NCBI GenBank assembly: GCA_019054805.1
Contig: JAHQIY010000009.1
Span: 992,001-1,056,000 of the forward strand
Reading direction: 5' to 3'
Origin: Brachionus manjavacas
Lineage: Eukaryota; Rotifera; Eurotatoria; Ploima; Brachionidae
DNA: 64,000 nt
Below the pieces are notes generated by a model that saw only the letters and a program-made list of their open reading frames with translations, ran no database searches and was not told the DNA's origin. Shown here piece after piece: positions 1-13,100 of this stretch; the stretch's first letter is position 1, and every line of letters starts with the position of its first letter. Position numbers and translations under genes: made by a program.

Positions 1-1155
1 CCATTACTGAACCATATTCTTCAGTTTTTTCGCCCTCGAAAATTAGCGAAAAATTTTTATATTCACCGATTGGCAGTATACTGATCTGAGCAGCATTCCA
101 TATTTTTCCCACATCTTCACCAAACCTCCACAATAAACCTCGTTTGTCCTGAACTTGAATATAAACTGCTAATTTTCCCATTTCTCTTCCTGACATATGA
201 TAAAACCATGTAAGACAATAACCCTCAGGCACAAAATTAAACAATGAAGTTACAACTCTGGCTTTGTCTCCAGTTCTTCTTTGGTACAGGTCCAGTTCCA
301 AAAAATAGCCCGATATTGAATTTGTCTATAATTAGAGAAATTAATAATAAATTCATATAAAATCTTGAAAAAAAATCAATTACTGTATGATCAAGATAAA
401 TTCCGAATGAGTTTCTTCCATTAGTTCTAGTCCAGTTAAAATTTCCAGTTAAATCGCTGACAAGGTTACATGAGTCCTGCTCAAAATCACAATTAAACAA
501 ATCATTGGTGATACAGTAGCCGTCAACAACAGAAACATCGTCAAGAGATATATCACCCTGATGGAAAAAAATAATCATTTAAAAAAAAAACAAATTTAAT
601 TTTTTATTTACATAATAGCCATTTCCGCGGACTCCTTCAAAGATTACAATAAAATTTTCATTCGATTTCAAATTGACTTGACCTCTGAGCCACTTATTTC
701 CTTGTGTTCCAGCCTTGGACCATACAACACTCTCGTTTGTTTGAGTTTGAGTGTATACATTCAAACTTCCTATATGTCTACCGCGCATGTGGTAGTAAAA
801 TGTCAAGCATCTTGGGCTGTTTCCTCCCGAAAAATTTGGTGATAGCAAACGAGCCGAATCATTAGCCGCAGCTGGTGAAGATGTTTCTGAAAAAACAAAA
901 AATAATAAACTATTTCTATTAATAATAATCATTTTTATTTACCTATATAGATATACCATCCTTCTGGAGTAGCAAGACTTGAAAAAGAAGAATTAAATTC
1001 AAAAATAAAATAAATTTGGCAAAATTACGTGTGGTCAACATCTGCTCCAGTGTCAATGCTTCCAGTTGAGCCCTTATTTCTTTTCCAGATCAAAGCTTGG
1101 CTTGAATCGTTTTTCCAGTTGCAGTAACCGAGCTCGAATGTGCAGTCATAGATTG
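1..1155 (-). CDS. MAM-A modules 22 and 23 (module 23 cut by window edge)
   Basis: Module 22 (YDCTFELGYCNW) and the first part of module 23 (FNCDFEQDSCNL) are present. They pair with plus-strand modules 16 and 17. The sequence runs off the left edge within the FEGEKTEEYGSVM segment, which corresponds to [13 protein letters not shown] around 28890-28925 on the plus strand. The short intron near 555-610 is the counterpart of the plus-strand intron that holds the tRNA pair; it has no tRNA here. Confidence 0.78.
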
Positions 1156-4100
1156 AAGGCGCGCTTGTCGATTGGGGAGATCTAGTCGTAGTTGTTGTGG
1201 TTGATGGTATCGGAAGACCAGAGCCAACCGCAGCAGATAGAGGACTGATGGAACAATATTGAGCATCTTTGAAAAATATGTCATCAATTGCTACCGAGCT
1301 TTGGGCTGATCCACTAGTTCCCTCAATTATAATGGTATATTCGGAATTGACGTAGAATCCGAATTGTCCATAATTCCACTGGGCACCTTTGTCACTAAGC
1401 CCTTCTTTCCAAATCAACGTGTCGTTATTATTACTCAAATTTCTAACAAATATGGATATTGAACCCGGATTAGTGCCACTTATGTAATACCAAAATGTGA
1501 GACAACGACCTTGAAAATGAATAGTTGAAATGAAATTTTATTATTTTTAGTTTAAACCTCTGTAAGATGTTGGATTTTGAAAGACTTGACTGGACATTAT
1601 GGCTAAATTGCCACTGTTAGCTGACTCAACAAACGCATAGCTTCCATATGAACTTCCAGTACTAGGCACAATTTTTAGAGTTTTAAATTAATAGGAAAAA
1701 AAGATGCTTATTAAAACCTGTGATCACTAAGTGGTCTAAAATTGTCATTAGGGTCTCCAGACGCAACTACCCAATTGGAAGTAAAAATGGCTGAGTCAAT
1801 TGGTTCCCAAGAACCTTGAAAAAGTTTCAAAATTTTAAATTAAAATTTTAACCTAATGATTTTTAAATGATTGATACGCACAGAATCCGTTTTCAAAGTC
1901 ACAGTCTCCTATAGGCAAACAAGAGCCATCTCGAACAAAGACATCATCTATATAAATGTTAAAATCATTTCCAGGTTTATTTGCGGACACATATTCTTCA
2001 AATATGACTTGATAGGGAATGTTAGTAATGGCGTGACCGAGCGGTACTTGGGCAAATTGCCACCCATTAAATCCATTATTGGCAAAAGGCTCGGTCCAAA
2101 TAGGCAATTCGCCACTTGAGTTATACACAGTCTTAAGCTTGGCATAGATGTTCAATGAACCAATTGATGCTGGAGCATGGAAATAGTAAAACTCTACACA
2201 CTGTTCATTATTTGGATTGAATACTCGAGAAGCAAGTAAAGCTCGCTGTATTTGATTTGTAGATGTTCCACTTGAATACATGAAATACCCGAATTGGGTT
2301 CCTAATGAATGGTCTACTACGGGACCATTTGGTGGTGCAGTTGCTTTGGAGCCTCGCTTCCAATCTATGTTACCCGTGTTCAAATTAGTGTATCCGCATA
2401 TGTCATCTGTTTCAAAGTCACAGAATCGATCTGTCGATGGTGGACACTCCGACAAGACTCTGATATCATCAACAGCTATCACGCCAACAAATGTACCAAC
2501 AGTTCCTTCTAAAACAATTTGATATGGTGTTTTTTGATTAGTTATCTTTAGCTGCGCTCTGTGCCATTCTCTTCCCTGGTTTCTCATTCTAGTCCATCGT
2601 GGTAGACCCAATTGATCACTTTTCAAATAAACATTCAGAGTGCTTACATCAGAGCCGTAGGCATAATAGTAAAATTCCAAACATCGATCTTTTAAGTCGG
2701 TGATTACCGGCGATTGCAAACGACACAGTTGATTAGATGGCTTGAAAGGCTATTTAAAAAAATAAATAAAAACTTGTATAAAAATAGAAAAATTTATTAC
2801 ATCAATTCTAATGAAATAACCAGATTTGTTTTGATAAGTATGGTCTACGAGAGGAGAATATGTCGTGGTCAATATAGATGGTGTTGCTCTAAGCCACTCA
2901 AAATCAGCGCTAGGATCACTGGTCCACAAACAAAAGTCTTTCTCAAAGTTACAGTCATACTCACTTTGTGGATCCCAAATGTAAGTACTGATGGTAGTAG
3001 TCAGTCTTGTTGTGGTCGACACAGTAGTCAATGTTGTATTTGGCATGGCGTAATTTGGATAAAATCCACAACTAGATGTTTGAACAAATGTGATATCATC
3101 AAGTGCAATATCTCCTCTGCCTATGCCTTTAACACCTTCGAAAATAATCTTGTGCTTATCATTGATCTTATACGAAAAAGCTCCCTCTTTCCATCCAGAC
3201 CCTTGGCTGTAAGTCAAGCTCCAAAGTAGGGTCGCTGAATTTAAATTGATGTCGTAAAGGTACACATTTAGAGTTCCCAAATTGTTAGATAAATATGAAT
3301 ACATATGATACCAGAATCTAACGCACACATCTTCCTGCAAATAATTCAAAGGCTGACTTTCTAATCTACCCACCCATCCCATTTGAGTCGGTGTTTCAGT
3401 GACTTAATTGAATGAAATTTTAAGTTTGATTTAATTTTTATAGAAAAAATTTTCTTACTAAAGCTGGCGTATGACCCTGCCGATGTGCCAAAAGTATGAT
3501 CACTGGTCGGACCGGTCAAGGATGACACAGAGCCTTGTTTCACAACCCATTCTATTTGTGAATTATCATCATTTCTGTAGTTACAAAGCGACTTTTCTTC
3601 AAAATTGCAATCGCCAGCATTTGGACAGTCTCCTTTGGTTATTCGAATGTCATCAATAGCTATGTTTCCATCATTGCCATATCCACGCAAACCTTCAAAT
3701 ACTGCTTGCCATGTACTATCTGGACTTTTTAATGTAACCTCAGCTAGAAGCCATCTGAAAAATTAAAATTAATTTCGGTCAATAAAATTGAAAATCATTA
3801 AAATTATAAATTGAATTACTGATCGCCAGTGTTTCCGTAAGTTGTCCATAAAGGAATACCGAGTAGATTAGCTGATTTTTTGTAAACTTTAAGACCATAT
3901 ACATCTTTACCGTTTGTATTATAGAAAAAGTGAACACAAGATCCTGATGATTTGACTTGAATTGGAGACTCAAGTCGTGCAATGTTTTTCTGTTGACTTG
4001 CATCGAAAAGCATAAAGTGTCCTTCAGGTGTTTGTAAGGTATGCTTGAATATTTAATATTAGATTTTGAAAAAAAGAGAAAGAATTATTAGAGTTATTGT

Positions 4101-7100
4101 TTTTTATAATATTTTTTATATTTTTTACAATAAATAAATAACTACAAATAATTCTTCAATGATTCTTTGGAAATATTAGTAAAGAATGGTTAAGGGAAAA
4201 GTGGAGTTTAGAGAAATGGAAAATTTGCACAAAATGATTACAAAGTTTGTTCCGAAGATACAATAAATTAAAATAAAGTTTTTTAAACTGAAAACAAATT
4301 TGTAGAGTCTAAATTCAGCCAATGCAAGAACATATTTTTTTTTTGAAATTTGTACACCATAATTTAGTATTAAAAAAATTATTTATTTATTGTCACATTT
4401 TTTTCCAGAGGAACTTCGAAAAAATTTTTGTTATAATTCTGCAAATTTATCAGGCTTTGATGCCTTCAACTTCACGTGATTTTGTTAAAAATAATTAGTC
4501 ACTGTAAATTTTTTTAACACTAAACTAAAGAGATGCAGTCATAAAATGACAAAAAATTGAAAAACTTAAATGAATTTTTAATTAAAAAAAGTCTCAATCA
4601 ATTTTTTGACTCTTTAAATTTAAACAAAAATTCACTTAATATTTATAAATTAGCTTGAATGAAATTTTCTTAGTAATGAAATTCAAATTTAAAAAACAAT
4701 ATTAAAAATTTTAAAACTAATAAATAAAAAAATTCATTAGAAAAAATAAATTTTTATATTTTTTTAGCTAAAACAAAGATTTATTTCTATATGATATTTC
4801 TTTATCTTTATTTTTTTCACAATTCTAAAAGATTCTACGGTAAAAAGTTTCTACAGTAAAAACTTAAATTTTTGAAATATCTGACCTATTTGACCACAAG
4901 AATAATACATAAAAATTTGAATATTTTACTTAACTCTAAAAAATTTAAAAAGTTATACTATTATTTTTAAAATGATTGTTAAAATTATTAAAATCGGAAT
5001 TCTTACATCTGAAGACGGTCCTGTAGTTGGCGTCGAATATGATGAATTTGCCCTTATCCAATTAGTGTCAGCCAGCGGATCATTAGTGTATCCGCACAAA
5101 TCCGGATTTTCAAAAGTGCATAAATCGGTTGTTTTACAAAAACCCTCATGTACAATTATATCATCAATTGCCACAAAACCCTTTAAAAATAAAATTAAAA
5201 ACAAGATTAAAAATAAAAAAATCAAGAAGTATAATTTTAGTACATTAAACCCTGGCTGGCTGAACTCGAACTCAATTCTAGCCGTGTACTTAGTACTGTC
5301 CAAGATGTAATTTATAGACGCTTGTGCGAATCTCCACGAATTTTGAGACGAATCCTTGGTGCTCCAAATACTTTGACTGACTGATGACGTAGTTACTTTT
5401 CTGAACATGCTTAGAGTTCCAACATCAATGCCATACATATGGTACCAAAACTCAACACACTTTGTTCCATTCATTTCGGGACTAATAAAATTAATTTTCG
5501 CTTGCGGAAAATAATTTCTCTTCTCTAAAGTCAAGTAAGTTCCATACTTAGTTCCATAAGTATGGTCAAATTGTGGCGAATTTGAGTCACTAATATCTAC
5601 GGCTCTTTTTGCTGTCCAATTGGTGTATAGATTAGCTGGATCATTTGACCAAGAGCAGTCTTTTTCGAAGCTACAGTCAAACTCAGCTATGGATGGATAA
5701 GTCACTGTGGTTGTTGTCGAAGCAGTTGTTGTTAAAACCTGGGTTTGAGCTTCGAGTGGAAATACTGTACACCCAACAATACCTGTCCTCATGTCAATGG
5801 TATCAGCAGCTACATACTCTTTAGAATCTGTTCCAACATAGCCATCCATATAAATTCTAAAACTCTCGTTTGTTTTGACAGCAAATCTTCCGAATCTCCA
5901 GTAAACACCTTGAGTTGTTATCTGATTATCAGTAAGACTCCATATTGTGACGGGTTCTTTTTTGTACTCGGCTAAGCTAAAAGTTAATTTTGTTCCTACT
6001 GGCGGATATTTACTAAAGCGATAATAAAACTCAATGCACACTCCACTATCACTGGTGCCAGGAACATACTCTGATACAAGTCTAGAATAGTGATTGATTT
6101 TTTGTCCTTTAGACACAGCAATTTTACCGCGATAATCATTTATTGTGTCAATGACCCAATCGAAGTTGTCCAAAGTGCCATTTTTAAGATTTTCGTCAGG
6201 CGAGTTTTCCAAATTAATCCAAGAGCAAAATTCGAATTGATTATCCTCAAAGTCACATTCAAAAGTGACTGGACATTGTTCCTTAGACATCTTTACATCA
6301 TCAATAGCCACATCACCGAAATACGATTTGCCCACAACTCCTTCGAATATTATTTTAAAATTAGTCTGAACATTAGTTGGAACTCGGGCCAAAAACCATC
6401 TATCGCCTTGATCACGACTAATTGACCAAATCAAACTTCTTGGCTTGTTACTACTGTTAGTCTGAAGCTCATTGTACACATTCAAACTTCCCACATCCTT
6501 ACCAAATGCATGGTACCAAAAGTAAAGACATTTTCCCTCTTTAAAGTCTTGGGTTGGAGCTATCAGTCTTGCCTTTTTGCCTTCGGTATAAGAAGAAGTT
6601 TCAATGTACATGTAATAGCCAAATTTGGTGCCTGTGCTCACATCAACCGAGGGTCCTGTATTGGAAGATAATGTAGTACCCTTATTTCTTGACCAGTTGA
6701 AATCAGCTAATGGATCTGGCTGATAACCACATAAGTGCTCTTCTTCAAAATCACAATCCACCGAGGAATAAGTTTGATTTTCACAATCTCCGTAAATTAG
6801 ACTTATGTCGTCAAGTGCAATTTGTCCACTTACAAAATAGCCAGCATAGGCTTCGATTACAAAATTAGATATCGATTGATTGTTGCCATCAAACTGGACA
6901 TGGGCTAAATTCCAGTGGTCTCCATGGCCGCTATTAATTCGCCATATGACCGCACTCTGAACAAATGATCCAGGCTGTTTTTCAACTCTATAATAAACAT
7001 TTAATTCACCAGTGTTCGCACCTTGAATAAGGAATAATTTTTAGTAACATTTAAAAAATAAAATTTTTGTTATATTTTTTTTTTATCGAAATAGAAATTT

Positions 7101-10100
7101 TTTTTTTATTTTAAACTATTTTACTTTAAACTAAATGGTTTTAACAATTATTAGATTGACAACTAAATTTTAGAATTTTAATAAAAAAATTTAATTTTTA
7201 TTTTTATTCTAAAATTAAAAAAAACTCTCTTTTTATAAAAATATTGAAAGACTCAATTTTTTTACTTTCTAAATTTAGTTCCGAGTTAAGCATTTTCAAA
7301 TTAAAAATTTGTTTTTTTTTTCTTCCTAAATCAATTAATTCCATTAATTCTAAATTATCTTACCTTTCATATAATACCAAAATTTAAGGCACTGTTTGGC
7401 ATTGCCGAAAATTTTTGGACTGACAATTTTTGATCTGCTAGGACCAGATCCCCATCCAGTCCAGGAGTAATAATCATAATAATCATCATTTTCAAAATAG
7501 ATATAGTATTTATCTTTAGTGCCATAGGTACTTAAGAAAATGAATTAAGCTAAGATATTTATTTTTTTTTTATTAGTTACTGATCAACTTTAGGTCCACC
7601 ATACGATTCACCTGTTTTCCTAATCCAATCGGTGTAAGAATCAGATTCGCGTTTCCAACCACAAAAATTGGTCTCAAAGTCGCAGTCAAAACCATTAACA
7701 GGACCTGGTGTAGAAGTCGACGGACCAGCAGTAGTAGGCTCTGAAAAAGATGGTTGCCGAATACAAGAAGTAGCATTTTCAATGATAGCAACATCATCAA
7801 TTCTAGACAAAAAAAAGGATAATTTTTATTTTATAATTTCCTTTATGCTTACGCAATATCCCCGGTTATTGATGTCCCTACAATGCCTTCAAAAATGAGC
7901 TTAAAATCCTGATCATAAGATACAGGTACAACACCCTGCTTCCAATCTGTAGAATCATTACTTTGCTGTCCACTTATTTCCCAGATCAAATTTTGTAAAG
8001 TCGAATTTGAATCAGCTATGTAGACTTTTAAAGAACCGATTGTTCGTCCATATGCATTGTACCAAAAAGTAAAGCAAAGAGAATTTGTAGGTGACCATGT
8101 TTCACTGGCCAGTCTTGCAATATCATTTTTCTTTCTTGGTGATGAAGTTTCGATGAAAACAAAAGTTCCCTTATCACTGTTCAAAGTATGGTCAATACTC
8201 GGTCCAGTTGAAGATGATGATGTCGGTCCTTGATGAAGCAACCAATCGAACACATCATCCTTAAGATTACTCCATCCACATAGACCTTCCAGCTCGAATG
8301 TACAATCTAAATTTAAAGTTAAATATCTTTTTCTTCAGAGATTTTTGTTTACTCACCTCCAGGATGTTTGCGACAGGGTCCAGTCTTAAGTGCAAAATCG
8401 TCAACACCCAAATTAGCAGAGCCGAACGCAAATACATATCTAGACACTGATTCTAGAATTAGATTGTATGGATCTTGTTCTTCAGGAATTTCTAGTTCGA
8501 ATTGAACCCAATTTGGAGACTGTGATGGTGATGGAGAAAAAATTAACTTTTCTGGCTGGTTGGCTGTTTTTGAATAGATTCTTAATAATGGGGTAGCCGC
8601 GGCATTTCTTAAGAATAAAAAAAATTAATATCTTTTGATTATTTACTCTTAAATTTTAAAAACTTTTTTTATTTATTAATCAATTTAGATACTTACGAAT
8701 ACATGTAAAAGTTGAGGCATCTTCCATCAGATTTGGGATCAAATTGAACAGTTGTAATTCTTGATGTCAAATTATTAGCAAAAACAGGCTATGAAAAAAA
8801 AACTAAAAAAATTATTAAATTAAATTATCTATTAATACTGGTGATTGAAGGTAATAGCCTTCCTTGGTTTGTAAAGTATTATCAACATTTGGATTGTCAG
8901 AAAAAAGACCACTCAACGGCTTAGCTCTTTGCCATCTATTCTTATTAGTCGTATTTTCAGATACAAAACCACACAGATCATCTTCAAAATCACAACTAAA
9001 GGTAACAGTATTACCAAACTCTGAAATAGGTGGACATTTTCTATTAGGCAAAAATTCCATTTCGTCTATCGCTACGTCTCCTGTGTAAGCTTTAAAAAAA
9101 TTATCAAAATAAATTAGATCATATTAGTTAGTGTAATTACAATCTCCAGCTATTGCTTCCATAAGAATTTGATATTGTAAATTATTTTCCAATGGTTGAA
9201 TATTTAAATGAGCTTTTAGCCAAGCGTTTCCATGTTGTTCATTTCTCGACCACAAAGGTTCAGACTGAACGCCAAAAATAGTTTGTAATTTAACATTCAA
9301 TTCTCCAATCTAAAAAAATTATTTTTTTAATTATATTATTTTTTTTGTCAATTTAATTTACTGTTTCTCCATAAAGATGATAATAAAATGTTAAACAATC
9401 TTAAAAAAAATAAATGAATTTTTTTTTAAAATTTTTATAAAAATTGATTACTAGTTGTCGAAGAGTAGGTGCTATTGACTATTTGAGATATAATTCTTGC
9501 TGTATCACCTTTTTTTACATTAGAAGTCTCGAGATAAATGTAGTATCCGTTTCCGGACACGTCCGTGCTTGGTCCCGTTTCAGAAGAAGTAGTCGAACCT
9601 TTTTTTAAAGTCCACTTTAGCTTAACTGATAGATCATCAATCCATCCACATTTGTTGTTGTTGTCGAAAGTGCAGCTAATTTGTTGGGATGCTGGTGGTC
9701 TTGTAGATACTGGCATCGGGGTGGTCAAACTATTTAATTCACTAATAACCTCACTAGGCTGAACTCCACAAACACTATCAACAAAAGATACATCATCAAC
9801 AGAAATGTCTCCAAAATAACTTTTTCCTCGTATTCCAATAATGTAAATCCTAAAAATAAAATTTACTTACATTCAAGACTTAAAATATAAAATTAATTTA
9901 CCTATAGGTTGTATTTGAACTAAAGCCAACCGTTCCTTCAAGCCATTGATCACCTTGATCTTGACTCAACTTCCATATTGGTATCCTTTGACCATTATCG
10001 TACAAAATGTCGACTTGTAATGAACCAATGCTATTGCCATTCATGTGATACCAAAATCTAAGACACCTAGCTGGAGTCGGATCAAAAATCATACTCGACA

Positions 10101-13100
10101 AAATAGCCTTTAATTAAAAAAAATTAACTAAATCTTTTATTTTATTTAACTTTTTTATTATACTCTATCGTTTTCAACTCTCGGTGAAGATGTTTCTTAA
10201 AATTAAATGTTAAAATTTGAAAATAACTCTAGCCGTTCTAGATTACCTATAAATAAATATGTTCCTTTTGTAGTCCCAAAAGTATGATCTACTGAAGGTC
10301 CAGTTCCTAATGAGCTAGTCTTTCCATTTCCTTCTTCCCAATCGAATTCGTCTTCTCCTTCAACATTTGACCAAGTGCACAAAGTATCCTGAGATTCAAA
10401 ATCACAAAAACCAGATGGAGCACATTCTCTGTCCTCAATTTTCACATCATCAAGGGCTATATCCCCAATCCAATTGTCACCAACAGTTCCTTGAAATCCG
10501 ATTTTATATCTTTCTGTTGTCTTGATGCTCACCTCAGCAATGTTCCATATATTTCCATTATTTTTAAAACGCGACCAAAATGGCTGACTAATTGATCCTG
10601 ATTCTTTAACTGTGATGATGTCCAGTGTGCACTTCTCATTGCCGCGCATATGATAGTAAAATTGCAGGCATTTTTTAGCTCCTTCCATTAATGGAGTCAG
10701 CAATCTAGCTTTAGAGCCGGACAAAACTCCAGTAGTAAAACTAATAAAAAAATTTTATAAATTAAAATTTTTTAATTTTTATTAAAAATTTACTCTATGC
10801 TCATGTAGTGACCGAGAGCAGTGCCAAGAGTATGATCTAAACTAGGTGCAATTCCGGATGTATCACCTAAACCTGATTTTCTTAGCCATTTAAAGCTTGA
10901 ACTTGGATCATTTTCAAATTGGCAAATATTATCATCTTCAAAGTCACATGTACTTTTCATACAGGCTCCTTCTTCAATTCTGACATCATCAATGGCAAAA
11001 GAACCCCTGGCTCCGTTGCCTACAACAGCCTCAAAAACAATCTAAAAAAATAAATTTTGTAATCAAATTCTAAAGGCTAAAGATTAAAATAAATACATTA
11101 AAATCAATGTTAAAATTATAAGAGAATTCTAGATCGTTCATTTTCCATTTGTTTCCTTGTGAACCAATTCTGTCAAAGTAAAGAGCCATTCCTGCATCAG
11201 TAATGTTCAAATAGGTGTTAAATGTTCCCACATCATCTCCGTACATAAATAGAGCAAAATGCATACAATAAACAGAGTTGGAGGGCTGGCTCAAAGTTGG
11301 AGAACTAATTCTTGCTTTTTGACCAATTTGATTAGGCAATCCGCTATCAATAATGATATAAGATCCTTGAGATGAAGCGGTAGTAAAATCAGTGTCCGGT
11401 TGCCACTGTGAAGCTGAGCTTGAAGCTTTTCTATTTTCCCACAAAATTTGCGCCGAGTCATCATTTTTCCAGCCACAGAATCCATTCTCAAAATCACAAT
11501 CAAAACTAGATGAACCTTTTTTTAAAGAAATTTTTTAATAAATAAAATTAAATGGCAATTTTTTAAACGAATTCTTACTAGAACTAATTGGTTTAAAAGT
11601 TCGTGTAGTTGTTGGCAATGGATTAGTGGTAATGACTGATGGTATGGCATTTATTGGAGAATATTGACATTGGGTATTAAAAAATGCCAAGTCATCTAAT
11701 GCAATGTCACTTTAAAAATTCAATTATTTAAATTTAATTTGAAAAAAAATTTCAATTCTTAAAGTGTTTTTACCTTTGGGGATCCTGATCGGCATATCCT
11801 TCGATAATTATTGAAAATCTTTCACTTGACGCTAAAGGTATTTGACCCCTGGACCATTGTGTAGATTGCTGACCACTTAGTTTCCAAACAAGCCTTTCTT
11901 GATTGCTTTCTTCATAATACTGATAAATGTTGAGACTTAGAATATCTCTGCCAACCATGTGATACCAGAATTCAAAGCAAAATGGTTGACTCAATGGATC
12001 AAAAGAATAGCTTTTGATACGTGCAAATTCTTGGCTCATGGCTCCGATACTTTTCACATAGATGTACTTTCCTTTGCTTGCTCCGAAAGTGTGGTCAATG
12101 GTCGGTCCAGTTCCGAATGTAGGTGTTTCACCAGTGTTAATTACCCATTGTAGATTTGCAACTGTAGTATCACTTTCCCACAGGCACAAGTCATCATTTT
12201 CAAAATTACAGTCTCCGTAACTGGGACACGAACCATCTTGGTAGTCAATATCGTCCAACGCAATAAAACCCTCTGCTGTAGCTTCGAACAAAATTTGATG
12301 TTTGTTCAAAGAGTTAACGTCTATCAGTTGCTTGACCCACTTGCGCTTGGTGTCAATTTTTTTTGACCAAAGTGAGTTTGTAGAGCTCACAGAACTGAGA
12401 AAAACTTCCAGCATATTTGCATCATTGCCGAACATGTTGTAAAAAAAACTCAGACATTTTTTTCCACTCGAATTTTCAGTTATCGAGGTTAGTCTGGCTA
12501 GTTTGCTAGATGGTGAAGGTGTAAATGGGGCTACTTGAGCGTACAAATATTGTCCGTAAATTGTCTGAATTGTATGATCAGAAATGTTCATGGAATTGCT
12601 TGTACCATTTTGAGCTACCCAGTAATAATCGAGACTGCTGTCTGTTCGATAGCCACATAAAGAATCTTCAAAATCACAAGATACTGAATTTGGTACAGAC
12701 GGACAATAGGAATTCGAAAAATCCAAATCATCGACTGCGACATGACCCTTCTCTCCATTTGTAACCGATACCTCAAAAGCCAGATAGCTGTCATAGTTTA
12801 ACGATCTTGTGTTAAATGAGGCCTTGTTCCATCTTAAACATTAAAAAAGTTTAATTTACTTAACTATTTGAAAATAAAATCAAAATTAATTTAAAACAAA
12901 TTTTAATAATATTATTTTATCAATTGACAACCGAATTAAAACATAATTATTATTATTAATATTAATAAAAATTTAAATATAAAATCCTGTTTTTGTTTCT
13001 TCGTTTTGGATTTAAAATTTACGATGAAATTTTATCAATTATCAAAAATGATCATGGTCACAAGCCAAAATCACAGTTAGTTAATGATTAGATTTTACTA

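Noticed and set aside
1871-3229. Plus-strand open frames over the MAM-A gene
   Set aside because: They are reverse-strand shadows of MAM modules, with no domain or codon support.
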